DNA of 64,000 bases from Agrobacterium vitis (GCF_014926405.1 NZ_JACXXJ020000005.1:2175001-2239000), one strand, 5' to 3'; positions 7,545 through 17,040 are shown, counted from the stretch's first letter. A program made the numbers and translations. Notes: generated by a model not told the origin, from the sequence alone.

Positions 7545-9692
7545 ATGCCAAAAAAAGCGAGATTGCTCTTGTCTTCATCCTCAAAGCCCCTGTTTGCCAA
7601 CCTGCCCGCCGCCCCCACGGTCCAGAAGAAACCGCTGAGCGACACCCGCCACGGCATCACCCGCATTGACGACTACGCGTGGCTGCGGGCCGATAACTGG
7701 CAGCAGATGTTCAAGGATACCTCGATCCTTGATCTGGAGATCCGCGCAGTTCTGGAGGCCGAAAACATCTATATGGACGCGGCCATGGCCGATACCAAGC
7801 CACTGCAACAGCAGCTGTTTGCCGAGATGAAAGGCCGGATCAAGGAGGATGACAGCTCCATCCCGATGAAGGATGGCCCTTATGCTTACGGTTCGGCTTT
7901 CGTGACCGGTGGCGAGCAGCCGCGCTATTTCCGCATTCCACGCGACGGCGACCCGAAGGACGAGAGCCTGCGCGAATTGCTGCTGGATGGCGACAAGGAA
8001 GCGGCGGGCAAGGATTATTTCCGCCTGTCCGGCATCGACCATAGCAATGATCACACCCGTGGCATCTGGGGCTATGACGACAAGGGGTCGGAATATTACA
8101 CGCTGCGCATCCGCGATCTCAAAACCGGCGAAGACCTCGCCGACGTGCTGGACAATACCGCAGGCGGCGGCGTCTGGGCACCCGATGGCAAGAGCTTTTT
8201 CTATACGCTTCAGGATGAAAACCACCGTCCGTCCAAAGTCTTCCACCATATTATCGGCGAGCCGCAATCCTCCGACCGGCTGGTCTATGAGGAAAAGGAC
8301 CCCGGCTTCTTCATGGGGGTCGGCGGGTCGCTGCTCGACGACTTTATCTATATCGACATCCACGATCACGAGACCTCCGAATACCGGCTGCTCTCCACCA
8401 AAGATCTGACGGCAGAACCTAAGCTGGTGGCTGAGCGCGAGGAAGGCGTCGAATATTCGATGACCGAGGGCGGCGATGTGTTCTACATCCTGACCAATGC
8501 CGACGGTGCCAAGGATTTCAAGATCATGGAAGCGCCGGTTGGTGCGCCGGGCAAGGACAACTGGAAAGACCTCGTTCCTCATGTGCCGGGCCGTCTTATC
8601 CTGTCGCATATGGCCTTTGCCGGACATCTGCTGTGGCTGGAACGCCGCGATGGCCTGCCGCGCATCATGATTCGCGACCGCAAGACCGGTGAAGAACATG
8701 CTATCGACTTTGCCGAGGAAGCCTATTCGCTTGGCCTGTCAGGCGCTGCCGAATATGATGCCACGGTCATCCGTTTCTCCTATTCGTCGATGACGACGCC
8801 CAGCCAGCTCTACGATTACGATATGGTGAGCCGTGAGCGGGTACTGCTGAAAACCCAGGAAGTCCCCTCGGGCCATAAGGCCGAGGATTATGTGACCCGC
8901 CGGGTGTTCGCCAAGGGCCATGATGGCGTCGATGTGCCGGTTACGCTGCTCTATCGCAAGGACACGGCGCTGGATGGTTCCGCCCCCTGCCTGCTTTACG
9001 GCTACGGCGCTTACGGCGTGACCATTCCGGCTGGTTTCAACACCAATTGCCTGTCACTGGCCGACCGAGGCTTCGTCTATGCCATCGCCCATATTCGCGG
9101 CGGCAAGGATAAGGGCTTCCAATGGTATGAAGACGGCAAAATGGAGAATAAGGTCAATACCTTCAAGGACTTCATTTCCGCCGCCGATCATCTGGTAAAA
9201 GAGGGCTTCACCGCCTATGACAAGATCATCGCCGAAGGCGGCTCGGCGGGCGGCATGCTGATGGGCGCCGTCGCCAATATGGCACCGGAAAAATTCGCCG
9301 GCATCATCGCCGCCGTGCCCTTTGTCGACGTGCTCAACACCATGCTGGATGACACCCTGCCGCTGACCCCGCCGGAATGGCCGGAATGGGGCAACCCGAT
9401 CGAGTCAGAAGAAGAATACCGCTGGATCGCCGCCTATAGCCCCTATGACAACGTAGGTAAAAAATCCTATCCACCCATTCTGGCTCTCTCCGGCCTGACC
9501 GACCCCCGCGTCACCTATTGGGAACCGACCAAATGGGTGGCCAAGCTGCGCGAAAACGCACCCGAGGCCGGGCCGTTCCTGCTGAAGACCAACATGTCAG
9601 CAGGCCATGGCGGCAAATCCGGGCGTTTCCAGCGGCTGGAAGAGGTAGCGTTTGAATATGCCTTCGCGGTGAAGGTGGCGGGGAAAATGTGA
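7545..9692 (+). CDS. ptrB: S9 family oligopeptidase B
   Basis: 715 residues, the normal length for oligopeptidase B. The N-terminal two thirds form the seven-bladed propeller (for example FRIPRDGDPKDESLRELLL and FFYTLQDENHRPSKVFHH). The C-terminal alpha/beta hydrolase carries the triad: Ser in GGSAGG near residue 566, Asp in SGLTDPRV near 652, His in SAGHGG near 688. The enzyme is a cytoplasmic serine peptidase cleaving short peptides, usually after Arg or Lys. The start MPKKARLLL is the first in-frame Met with a plausible upstream region. No operon partners. Confidence 0.92.
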   Translation: MPKKARLLLSSSSKPLFANLPAAPTVQKKPLSDTRHGITRIDDYAWLRADNWQQMFKDTSILDLEIRAVLEAENIYMDAAMADTKPLQQQLFAEMKGRIKEDDSSIPMKDGPYAYGSAFVTGGEQPRYFRIPRDGDPKDESLRELLLDGDKEAAGKDYFRLSGIDHSNDHTRGIWGYDDKGSEYYTLRIRDLKTGEDLADVLDNTAGGGVWAPDGKSFFYTLQDENHRPSKVFHHIIGEPQSSDRLVYEEKDPGFFMGVGGSLLDDFIYIDIHDHETSEYRLLSTKDLTAEPKLVAEREEGVEYSMTEGGDVFYILTNADGAKDFKIMEAPVGAPGKDNWKDLVPHVPGRLILSHMAFAGHLLWLERRDGLPRIMIRDRKTGEEHAIDFAEEAYSLGLSGAAEYDATVIRFSYSSMTTPSQLYDYDMVSRERVLLKTQEVPSGHKAEDYVTRRVFAKGHDGVDVPVTLLYRKDTALDGSAPCLLYGYGAYGVTIPAGFNTNCLSLADRGFVYAIAHIRGGKDKGFQWYEDGKMENKVNTFKDFISAADHLVKEGFTAYDKIIAEGGSAGGMLMGAVANMAPEKFAGIIAAVPFVDVLNTMLDDTLPLTPPEWPEWGNPIESEEEYRWIAAYSPYDNVGKKSYPPILALSGLTDPRVTYWEPTKWVAKLRENAPEAGPFLLKTNMSAGHGGKSGRFQRLEEVAFEYAFAVKVAGKM

Positions 9693-9733
9693 GGACAGCT
9701 TCCCGGCTGTTATTTCAAGTATGGATTATCTCG

Positions 9734-9768
9734 ACCATGTCCGCTTTGGCTTTCAAGGCGGACATGGT
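9734..9768. terminator. Convergent intergenic hairpin, probable bidirectional terminator
   Basis: A perfect 11-bp inverted repeat (ACCATGTCCGC / GCGGACATGGT) with a 13-base loop lies between the stop of ptrB (9692) and the stop of the SUFU gene (9770). No long U tract, but position and strength fit termination from both sides. Confidence 0.6.
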
Positions 9769-9769
9769 T

Positions 9770-10342
9770 CTACGCGATGAAAACTTCTTCTGAGCGTTTC
9801 AGGTCCCAAATATCGGGATCTTGTTTTTCCAGCAGGTCCTCGTAACAGCTCCACCCTTGCTGTCTAATCAGGTCACTTTCCCGCTCGGTGATAGGGATCA
9901 AAAGTACAAATAGAACCGGTGGCGCAAAACAGGAAAGCTCAGAAAAACCCGTCTCGAACGACGTGGGATTTGTGGCATAGACCGCTGTTACTGTCCCCCC
10001 TTGAACGAGAGGACGGCGAAAATTGATGACCTCACCTCGGAGAACGGCTCTCTTTCTCTCCAGGATATAATCAGTGCAATTCAGCAAAATATTTGCGATG
10101 TCTCCCGCAGAACTGTTCTCATGGACGGACATTACCAGTTCCTGCCGTATGCTTCGATCCTTGGGCAGGGCCAAAGCAAATTCGCTCATGCCGAGCGTCG
10201 AATACGTCGTGATCTGATCTATTGGCTGATTTTTGAAACTGACGACTTTGAGTCCATGAGGTGTAGTCTCGTCGGACCAACCAGCATCAATTGCGCCGAG
10301 ATAGCGTTCGAGATGATCCGGAACCGATCTGCTTTCGACCAA
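9770..10342 (-). CDS. Suppressor-of-fused (SUFU) domain protein
   Basis: 190 residues matching the bacterial SUFU-like family. The N-terminus holds the HGLKVVSF strand and the TYSTLGMSEFAL motif; the C-terminus ends with LEKQDPDIWDLKRSEEVFI. In animals SUFU regulates Hedgehog signalling; bacterial SUFU-domain proteins often occur as immunity proteins near polymorphic toxins, but no toxin gene is visible beside this one. The neighbours are a multicopper oxidase upstream on the same strand, 310 bases away behind a terminator, and the convergent ptrB. Function is therefore open. Confidence 0.75.
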   Translation of the reverse strand: MVESRSVPDHLERYLGAIDAGWSDETTPHGLKVVSFKNQPIDQITTYSTLGMSEFALALPKDRSIRQELVMSVHENSSAGDIANILLNCTDYILERKRAVLRGEVINFRRPLVQGGTVTAVYATNPTSFETGFSELSCFAPPVLFVLLIPITERESDLIRQQGWSCYEDLLEKQDPDIWDLKRSEEVFIA

Positions 10343-10582
10343 TCATTGCTCCTATGACATAACTGAACATGCACGATACTACTAGGTTAGTGAAGAGTGG
10401 ACCGAAATTCCATCTCCTCTTTCTGTTTTCCTTCTGGCGCTCCATGCTGGAAAATCTCATGGCTATGCCCAGCTTTCACCACGACCACCATCAATTCCCT
10501 GAGGTCGGGATAGTCACCCGGCTGATGATGACTCGGCTGAAGACGAAGGAGCGATTTACGGCTCGTACCCTCTACTGAAATG

Positions 10583-10614
10583 AAACAATTCCGCCATCCC
10601 GAAGGACGGCGGAA
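10583..10614 (-). terminator. Terminator of the multicopper oxidase gene
   Basis: A 7-bp stem (TTCCGCC / GGCGGAA, 12-base loop), 38 bases past the oxidase stop. On the minus strand it is followed by TTGTTTC. The remainder of 10343-10652 shows no convincing gene. Confidence 0.65.
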
Positions 10615-10652
10615 ACAGTTTGTCGCATCAATTCCGGTTACCAAGCGGAGGT

Positions 10653-12878
10653 CTACTTACTCTCTGGTGAACTTCCGTGATGATGGGCGTTTGCCAATCC
10701 GCCCGCACCATCCGGCAAGCCGATGGAGACATTTTGCATCATGCCCTGGTCCTCATGGTCGAGGATGTGGCAATGCAGGACGAATTCGCCGATATAGCGT
10801 TCATAGCGGGTGCGGATGAAGATGCGGTAGACGCCTTGCGGCTTGGCTGCATCGGGGGTATCGGGGGCATCGGGAATCGACTTGCGGCTGAGATCGCCGT
10901 TCAGCCAGGCGGCATCGACTGCTGTCAGCGGATTGTTGACATTGCTTTTGATCCAGAGCGTATCCTTCCACACACCTTTCAGGCCAGCATATTGGGAATC
11001 CAATCCGTCCAGTTCCTTGGCGTCCAGCCCGCTGACATCCTTGCCGTCGGGGCGAAGAATGCGGACGATCTGGAAGGGATTGACGTGGATATGAAAGGGA
11101 TGACTGACTAAATAGGAGCGTAACTCCCATTCCTGCGCTGTCCCCAACACCAGTTTGCGATCAACCACATTAGGATCGTAAGCCTTGGCGCCGTCTGGCA
11201 CATAGACGCCGACATCGTTTTGCACGACATTGAAATTCCTACCGACCTGGAAGCCATTTGGCCCATTACCGCCCGGACCGAGATTGATGAAGAACACCAG
11301 ATCCTGCTTTGGCTGGCCGGCAACTTCTTCGTCGGTAACTGTCGGATGGGGAATGAATTTCGTCAGCTTCAGCCCATCGTTCAGATCAGCGACCACCGTA
11401 TTGGCGACGTCAGGTGTGTAGAAGGCATTGGCGTTGGCGATCAGCTGGCGTTTAATGTCAGCAATCGGATCACCCGCTGCGGGCGCGCCCTTGCCCCCTT
11501 TGACCCGGACGAAGCCGAGAACTGAGCGGGCCTGCTGCGTGCGCGTGACGGAATTGGCAGCGTCGGTTGGCGGGTTGACGATGCAGTAAAGACCGTCTTC
11601 CGGGAAATTCACCAGCAGGTCGTTGCGATAGCCGGGTTGCAGGGTAATATCATTGCGCACCTGGCCCTGCTCCATGGTCAGCCCGTCGGAAGCCGCCACG
11701 ACGTAAGGCACCGGCTGGCCAGTGCACAGGTCAGTGGCGAACCGGTCTTCCCCATCCGCATCGGTGCTGCGTTCGCGCTTGAAGAAATCCGTGGCGTTCA
11801 TTTTGCGGAACTGGACCTGGATGGTGTTGCGCACGCCCGCATGCACCAGACGCCAGCGCTCGGTCTTGCCCGTTTCAGCATTGGCAAACACCGGCCGCAC
11901 CCGGCCATTGACCGTCGTGAACCGGCCGGAATCATCCCAGCTTGAGGGCGTGAACTGTTCGTAGGAAATCACCTCGCCCACTTCGCCCTTCTCGCAGGTC
12001 CAGTCGATGACATAGCTTCCCTTCGTCGGGTCGTTGGGATCGGGGACAAATGTCTGCTTCAGCTTGCCATCCTTTGTCAGGCAGGCATAGGGGATCTGCT
12101 CGAACACCAGCAGCCGTTCCGGAAATGGTTTGACCAAGGTGTCGAGGTCGCCATTGGTCTTGTCTGTTGGTGGGCGGTCGCCGCGAATGATCAGTGCGCC
12201 CGCCATGCCGCTGCCGACCTGCAAGGCGGTGGAGCCATGGCGATGCGGGTGATACCAGAACGTGCCCGCCGGATGATCGGCTGGAATATTGTATTCATAT
12301 TCAAACTTCATGCCCGGATTGATCGACAGCAGCACATTGTCGCTATTGCCGGTCGGGCTGACCCACAGGCCGTGGCTGTGAAGATTGGTGCCGTTGAAGC
12401 AATGGGGCACATCCACCGATGTATCGCTGGATGTGCAGGACGGGTCGGCCGGCAGCTGGTTGTCCAGCCTTACCCGAATGGTGTCGCCCGGCATCGCCTC
12501 GATGGTTGGAGCGACAAAGGGATGGTCGGGATCGACATTGGTGCCTTGGTAACTGCGCAAGCGCACGCGATCGAAAGGGTTATCCGGCGGCCCACCCGGC
12601 TTGCGGATCCTGCCTTCCGTATAGACGACCTTGAGGTCGAGCACCTGTTCGCGCCCGGCATGGGGCAGCGGCACCGTGGATGGTGGCACCCGGTAAAGCG
12701 TACCCTTCGGCGCAACAGGCGATTGCCCCAGCACCGGCGGATTGCCGAATGTCTCCTCGCCTGCGGCAGGGCTTGTAATGGGGCTGGCAACCGGAGCGGC
12801 TTCCTGCGCCTGGGCTGGGCCTATCGGGCTAATGAAGGCAGCGGCGACGAATAGGGAACGCCATCGAGCGCTTTGCAT
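10653..12878 (-). CDS. Exported multicopper oxidase
   Basis: 741 residues with a signal peptide (cleavage after AQA near residue 24). All copper-site motifs are present: LHSHG near residue 167 and WYHPHRHG near 208 (type 3 and type 2 ligands), HPFHIH near 592, and HCHILDHEDQGMM near 702, with the type 1 copper His-Cys-His and axial Met. It is longer than CueO or laccases (about 500 residues), with an insertion-rich middle containing several Cys. It probably oxidises phenols or metal ions in the periplasm. No copper chaperone or efflux gene lies beside it. Its own terminator follows at 10583. Confidence 0.9.
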   Translation of the reverse strand: MQSARWRSLFVAAAFISPIGPAQAQEAAPVASPITSPAAGEETFGNPPVLGQSPVAPKGTLYRVPPSTVPLPHAGREQVLDLKVVYTEGRIRKPGGPPDNPFDRVRLRSYQGTNVDPDHPFVAPTIEAMPGDTIRVRLDNQLPADPSCTSSDTSVDVPHCFNGTNLHSHGLWVSPTGNSDNVLLSINPGMKFEYEYNIPADHPAGTFWYHPHRHGSTALQVGSGMAGALIIRGDRPPTDKTNGDLDTLVKPFPERLLVFEQIPYACLTKDGKLKQTFVPDPNDPTKGSYVIDWTCEKGEVGEVISYEQFTPSSWDDSGRFTTVNGRVRPVFANAETGKTERWRLVHAGVRNTIQVQFRKMNATDFFKRERSTDADGEDRFATDLCTGQPVPYVVAASDGLTMEQGQVRNDITLQPGYRNDLLVNFPEDGLYCIVNPPTDAANSVTRTQQARSVLGFVRVKGGKGAPAAGDPIADIKRQLIANANAFYTPDVANTVVADLNDGLKLTKFIPHPTVTDEEVAGQPKQDLVFFINLGPGGNGPNGFQVGRNFNVVQNDVGVYVPDGAKAYDPNVVDRKLVLGTAQEWELRSYLVSHPFHIHVNPFQIVRILRPDGKDVSGLDAKELDGLDSQYAGLKGVWKDTLWIKSNVNNPLTAVDAAWLNGDLSRKSIPDAPDTPDAAKPQGVYRIFIRTRYERYIGEFVLHCHILDHEDQGMMQNVSIGLPDGAGGLANAHHHGSSPESK

Positions 12879-13176
12879 GAAATCTCCATAAGAAAAATTG
12901 AGGGAATCGGCTAAAAGGCCAGACTTTCCTTAAGTAGCAAAAAAATCAATTGCAACTTTTCAAACGAAACCCTGAAGCCGCCGCTAAAATCTGCTGCCGC
13001 CCATCGTCATCCCATTGAATTCATAGTGAAATTTATAGAATAACTCAGCCTGAACGAGACCCGGTTGACCGACCGGCCATTTTTGGGGGCAAGTGCTGCA
13101 TGCCCTTTGCATTTTCTCCTTGACGTTGCGCAGTGCAGCGGTTCTTTTGCCGCAACACCCGATCTGGAGACTGAGA

Positions 13177-14058
13177 ATGACCGTCGATACCACCCCGCGT
13201 ACCCCCACCTGGACCTATGTCGATGGCGAATGGCTGTCGGGCAACCCGCCACTGATCGGGCCGACATCGCATGCCATGTGGCTGGGCTCGACGGTGTTTG
13301 ACGGAGCGCGCTGGTTCGAGGGGCTTTCGCCTGACCTCGACCTGCATTGCCAGCGAATCAACCGTTCGGCTTTGGCCATGCATATGCAGCCGACCATGAG
13401 TGCCGAGGAAATCGAGCGGCTGGCGCGCGAAGGGGTTGCCAAGTTTGACGGCAAGACGGCGATCTATATCAAGCCGATGTATTGGGCTGAACATGGCGCG
13501 CCGGGCTCGGTCGTGGCACCCGATGCTGCCTCCACCCGCTTTGCGCTCTGCCTGTTCGAGGCGCCGATGCACACAGCCACGCCGCACACGCTGACCGTGT
13601 CTCCCTTCCGTCGCCCCTCGCCGGAATGCGCGATGACCGATGCCAAGGCCGGTAGCCTCTATCCCAATTCCGGCCGGATGATCCTGGAGGCCCGCGCCCG
13701 TGGTTTTGACAATGCGCTGGCGCTGGACATGAATGGCAATGTGGCGGAAACCGCCTCCTCCAATATCTTCATGGTCAAGGACGGCGTGGTGCTGACTCCG
13801 ATCCCCAACCGCACCTTCCTGGCGGGTATCACCCGGTCGCGCGTCATCACCCTGCTGCGTCAGGCGGGCTTCGACGTGCAGGAAGTCACGCTCAGCGTCG
13901 CCGATTTCCTCGGTGCCGACGAAGTATTCACCAGCGGCAATTATTCAAAGATCGCCCCGGTCTCCAGGCTTGACGGCCGCGATTATCAGGAAGGCCCCGT
14001 GACCCGCAAGGCACTGGATCTCTATATGGATTGGGCGCGATCCGGCAGCGATATGTGA
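13177..14058 (+). CDS. Class IV branched-chain-type aminotransferase
   Basis: 293 residues from the ATG at 13177, which has a GGAGA site 6 bases upstream; the frame open to 13093 is not needed. The fold-type IV PLP pattern is clear: the N-terminal MWLGSTVFDGARWFEG segment, the catalytic lysine region (MTDAKAGSLYPNSGRMILEA, near residues 152-171), the glutamate block GNVAETASSNIFMVKDG, and the phosphate-binding ITRSRVITLLRQAG. The family contains IlvE, D-amino acid transaminase and 4-amino-4-deoxychorismate lyase; this rhizobial form is usually annotated as branched-chain aminotransferase, but substrate is uncertain. Monocistronic, converging on the GGDEF gene. Confidence 0.85.
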   Translation: MTVDTTPRTPTWTYVDGEWLSGNPPLIGPTSHAMWLGSTVFDGARWFEGLSPDLDLHCQRINRSALAMHMQPTMSAEEIERLAREGVAKFDGKTAIYIKPMYWAEHGAPGSVVAPDAASTRFALCLFEAPMHTATPHTLTVSPFRRPSPECAMTDAKAGSLYPNSGRMILEARARGFDNALALDMNGNVAETASSNIFMVKDGVVLTPIPNRTFLAGITRSRVITLLRQAGFDVQEVTLSVADFLGADEVFTSGNYSKIAPVSRLDGRDYQEGPVTRKALDLYMDWARSGSDM

Positions 14059-14076
14059 GCCACGGATAGAATTGCT

Positions 14077-15000
14077 TCAGCCGTTCTCCCCCTGGTCGAA
14101 GCGAACCAGACGGCCACGGCCCTGGCTCTTGGCTCGGTAAAGGGCAATATCGGCGGCGCGCGTCAATTGCGCCGTCTGTGTTCCATGGTCTGGAAACAGG
14201 CTATAACCAAGGCTGATGCCCAGGGATAAGGACTTGCCCTCGAAGACCACTGGCTGGTCGGCGCAGGCGATCAGCTGCTGCGCAAGCCTTTCGGCGTTGG
14301 CGTCCGGCGCATCGTCATCATTGCAAAGAAACAGAAATTCGTCGCCGCCGAGCCGGGCGGCGAAATCGTTGCGGCCGAGGACAGCTCGGAAGCGGCAGGC
14401 CATTTCCTGCAACACCGCATCGCCAGCCGCGTGGCCATGGGTATCGTTAATGACCTTGAACAGATCGAGATCGCCAATCAGCACCGCAAACCGACCTCTG
14501 CCCTCGCTCTTGATGGCCGTCAACCGATCAAGCTGAGCCTCGACGCTGGCGCGGTTGGCAAGGCCGGTGAGAATGTCGTGGCTGGCAAGATAGGCCAGCC
14601 GACGTGCCGCGACGATCTGCTCGGTAATATCCTGCTGCACCGAAAGGATCATCCGGTCTTCGATCATCCGGTCTTCCACCGCAATGATCCGGTCGCCGAT
14701 TTCGAGCTGATCCCGGCATAGACCGCCATTATCGACAAGACGCGCAACCAGGGTTTGAAAATACCGGGCCGGATCGGTATTCCAATGGGCGAGCGCCCCG
14801 GACTGGACAAGATCGCTGAAGCCACCCGCCGGGGCCAGATGCGCGGCATAATCGTGCAATGTCCGAAACGGCTTGTTGGCAAACAACAGGCTCCCGTCCA
14901 AACGCATCAGGGCGACGGCCACCCCCATATTCTCCGTGGCAAGCGTCATCGCCTCATAGTCTCCGATGTCGACCCACGGCGTGATGGCATTTTCTTCCAT
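14077..15000 (-). CDS. Diguanylate cyclase with PAS-like sensor domain
   Basis: 307 residues. Residues 15-130 form a PAS-like domain (AVALMRLDGSLLFANKPFRTLHDYA). Residues 140-305 form a complete GGDEF domain with DILTGLANRASVEAQLDR, the substrate motif DLDLFKVINDTHGHAAGD and the active-site RLGGDEFLF. It should make cyclic-di-GMP in the cytoplasm. No membrane segment is seen. An RxxD inhibitory site is not evident before the active site. No EAL domain, so a pure synthase is expected. Confidence 0.92.
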   Translation of the reverse strand: MEENAITPWVDIGDYEAMTLATENMGVAVALMRLDGSLLFANKPFRTLHDYAAHLAPAGGFSDLVQSGALAHWNTDPARYFQTLVARLVDNGGLCRDQLEIGDRIIAVEDRMIEDRMILSVQQDITEQIVAARRLAYLASHDILTGLANRASVEAQLDRLTAIKSEGRGRFAVLIGDLDLFKVINDTHGHAAGDAVLQEMACRFRAVLGRNDFAARLGGDEFLFLCNDDDAPDANAERLAQQLIACADQPVVFEGKSLSLGISLGYSLFPDHGTQTAQLTRAADIALYRAKSQGRGRLVRFDQGENG

Positions 15001-15145
15001 TGATAACCCTCAAGAGCAGGCGCGCATGGTAACCTCCATTCCCTAACCTTTGGTTGTTTTAGCGTGTATGAATTCCAACAAACTCCCTCATGGCTTCCTT
15101 CTGCTTTTTTGGCCAGAAACAATTCCGCTCCTCATGCTTTTGCGC

Positions 15146-15245
15146 TAGAGTTTGCTGGGAAAAGTGGCAACCGGTTTTCCCGAAAAGACAAACGAAAACA
15201 AGAAAAGCGTGAGCCTGTCTGGTTCAATATGAACCTGACAGGCTC
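15146..15245. repeat. Composite intergenic repeat upstream of the YkgJ-family gene
   Basis: The left part (15146-15206) resembles a segment at 58998-59055 in this window: both start TAGAGTTTG and contain AAAAGTGG, then a GTTTTC block and GCGAAAACAA- or ACGAAAACAA-like ends. Such motifs recur between genes in rhizobia. The right part (15211-15245) is a 35-base palindrome with 17-base arms differing at one pair (GAGCCTGTC..GGTTCA and its complement), ending 11 bases before the next start codon. Confidence 0.55.
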
Positions 15246-15256
15246 TAAGACAAATC

Positions 15257-15610
15257 ATGCTGGAAACCTCACCGCCCGAAATTTTCGATTGCCAGACCTG
15301 CGGCGCCTGTTGCGCCTATCAGGCGGATTGGCCGCGCTTTTCATTGGAAAGCGACGAGCAACTGGCGAAAATCCCTGAGACATTCGTGGCCGCAGATCTG
15401 AGCGGCATGAAATTCGAGGTCGATGCGGCTGGCAAAGGCCGCTGCGCGGCGCTGACCGGCGACCTTGGCAAGCATGTCGGCTGCGGGGTTTACGAGGTCC
15501 GACCCCAGGTCTGTCGTGATTGCATGCCCGGCGATCCCGAATGCAAGATTGCCCGTAAAGCGCTCGGCTTCCCCGTCGACGACCTGCCCGACCCGGACGT
15601 CTATGACTGA
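15257..15610 (+). CDS. YkgJ-family cysteine cluster protein
   Basis: 117 residues with the family cysteine pattern: CQTCGACC near residues 10-17, a middle CAALTGDLGKHVGCGVYE block, and CRDCMPGDPEC near 90-101. The spacing fits the putative zinc- or iron-chelating YkgJ/UPF0153 family. Function is unknown in the family. The start ATG lies just after a strong palindrome (15211-15245) that may affect translation. No obvious operon partner; superoxide dismutase begins 260 bases downstream. Confidence 0.8.
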   Translation: MLETSPPEIFDCQTCGACCAYQADWPRFSLESDEQLAKIPETFVAADLSGMKFEVDAAGKGRCAALTGDLGKHVGCGVYEVRPQVCRDCMPGDPECKIARKALGFPVDDLPDPDVYD

Positions 15611-15872
15611 TAACAGGCTTCGCCTGTTTGCTTTATTGTGTTGCGATAGGGTTTGAAGCTGGTGCCGTTCAGTCGATAAAGGGCAAGAATCGAGGCTCTC
15701 GGGGAAGCTCCGGACAACACTGGAACATTATACCATCCAAGGGATTAACCGAGGAAGGAAACTTCCCTAGGGGGAGCGAATTTACCATTTCGCAGGTTGC
15801 CTCTTGTGTCCCGCAATCCTATGGTCCGCTCGCTCACGATTTCCATACTCGATGCCAAGAGGAGATTTTATC

Positions 15873-16475
15873 ATGGCTTTCGAACTTCCCGCACTTCCCT
15901 ACGCTTACGATGCACTCGGCCCATTCATGTCGGCCGAAACGCTGGAATTCCACCACGACAAGCATCATCAGGCCTATGTCACCAACGGCAATAATCTGCT
16001 GAAGGATTCGGGTCTTGAAGGGCTTTCGCTGGAGGAAGTCGTCAAGCAGTCCTATGGCAAGAATGCCGGCCTGTTCAACAATGCCGGCCAGCACTACAAC
16101 CACGTGCATTTCTGGAACTGGTTGAAGAAAGACGGCGGCGGCACCAAGCTGCCTGGCAAGCTGGAAGCAGCGATTGCCTCCGATCTCGGTGGCTATGACA
16201 AGTTCAAGGCCGATTTCATTGCCGCTGGCACCACCCAGTTCGGCTCCGGCTGGGCCTGGCTCTCCGTCAAGGACGGCAAGCTGGAAATTTCCAAGACCCC
16301 GAATGGCGAAAACCCGCTGATCCATGGCGCATCGCCCATCCTCGGCGTCGATGTCTGGGAACATTCCTACTATATCGACTACCGCAACGCCCGCCCGAAA
16401 TATCTGGAAGCCTTCGTGGATAGCCTGATCAACTGGGATTACGTGGCCGAGCTTTACGAAGCCGCTACCAAGTAA
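15873..16475 (+). CDS. sodB: Superoxide dismutase, Fe/Mn type
   Basis: 200 residues from the ATG at 15873, which follows an AGAGGAG ribosome site; the frame open to 15804 is upstream sequence. Metal ligands are visible: His27 (EFHHDKHHQAYV), the second His in NHVHFWNW near residue 80, Asp in GVDVWEHSYY near 161 and His four residues later. The cytoplasmic enzyme converts superoxide to peroxide and oxygen. Metal choice cannot be settled by eye, so the symbol is the common rhizobial annotation. The 260-base leader holds a GGAAG/CTTCC inverted repeat near 15755. A clean terminator follows. Confidence 0.93.
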   Translation: MAFELPALPYAYDALGPFMSAETLEFHHDKHHQAYVTNGNNLLKDSGLEGLSLEEVVKQSYGKNAGLFNNAGQHYNHVHFWNWLKKDGGGTKLPGKLEAAIASDLGGYDKFKADFIAAGTTQFGSGWAWLSVKDGKLEISKTPNGENPLIHGASPILGVDVWEHSYYIDYRNARPKYLEAFVDSLINWDYVAELYEAATK

Positions 16476-16503
16476 TCGGTAATAACAGACTACAGACGAC
16501 AAT

Positions 16504-16536
16504 AAGGCCCGGCGGCTTGATGCGCCGGGCCTTTTT
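16504..16536 (+). terminator. Rho-independent terminator after superoxide dismutase
   Basis: An 11-bp stem (AAGGCCCGGCG / CGCCGGGCCTT) with an 8-base loop ends in a U tract (CCTTTTTC), 29 bases past the stop. Confidence 0.9.
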
Positions 16537-16569
16537 CATTGAGCAGCCCCTCAAGCCGTGCAGGAAAAA

Positions 16570-17040
16570 ATGATTGAATTCACAGGGATGTCCGAGGAGG
16601 ACTACAGTCACTACCTCAATTATTTCATTGCGGATTACGCTGCCGAAATCGCTCTCAATTATAACGTCGCCGAGGGCGAAGCCTTAAAACGGGCAGAACA
16701 CGAGATCGCTAAAAGCCTGCCGCACGGCCCGAAAACTTCGGGTCATGCATTGCTTAACATTGTTGACAAACAGCAGCAGGCGATCGGCTATCTCTGGTAT
16801 CGCTTCGACGAGACGGCGAAATCCGTATTCATCCTCGATTTCTATCTTTTCCCGACCCATCGCGGCAAAGGCCAGGGCAAACAAGCCCTTGCTGCCCTGG
16901 AAACCCTGTTGGCGGAGGAAGGATACCTCGAAATCAAGCTGCGGGTCGCTGCCGACAACGACCGCGCCCGGCATATCTATGAATATGGTGGCTTTCGTGT
17001 CACCGGCGTCAACATGGCAAAGCAGATCAGGGCTTCCTGA
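16570..17040 (+). CDS. GNAT family N-acetyltransferase
   Basis: 156 residues with the GNAT core in the second half: DFYLFPTHRGKGQGKQALAALE (acetyl-CoA pyrophosphate loop, near residues 90-115) and LRVAADNDRARHIYEYGGFRVTG (motif B). Substrate unknown. Start at the ATG at 16570, which has AGGA four bases upstream, was preferred to the GTG at 16558. The last 14 bases overlap the 3' end of the convergent HxlR gene, so the two transcripts are antisense at their ends. Confidence 0.85.
   Translation: MIEFTGMSEEDYSHYLNYFIADYAAEIALNYNVAEGEALKRAEHEIAKSLPHGPKTSGHALLNIVDKQQQAIGYLWYRFDETAKSVFILDFYLFPTHRGKGQGKQALAALETLLAEEGYLEIKLRVAADNDRARHIYEYGGFRVTGVNMAKQIRAS

Noticed and set aside
7581..8699. 372-codon frame opposite the oligopeptidase
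   Set aside because: Antisense to ptrB with no family pattern; high GC makes such open frames common.
10369..10578. 69-codon plus-strand frame between SUFU and oxidase genes
   Set aside because: No ribosome site, unnatural His/Met-rich composition, and the region is explained as terminator and promoter.
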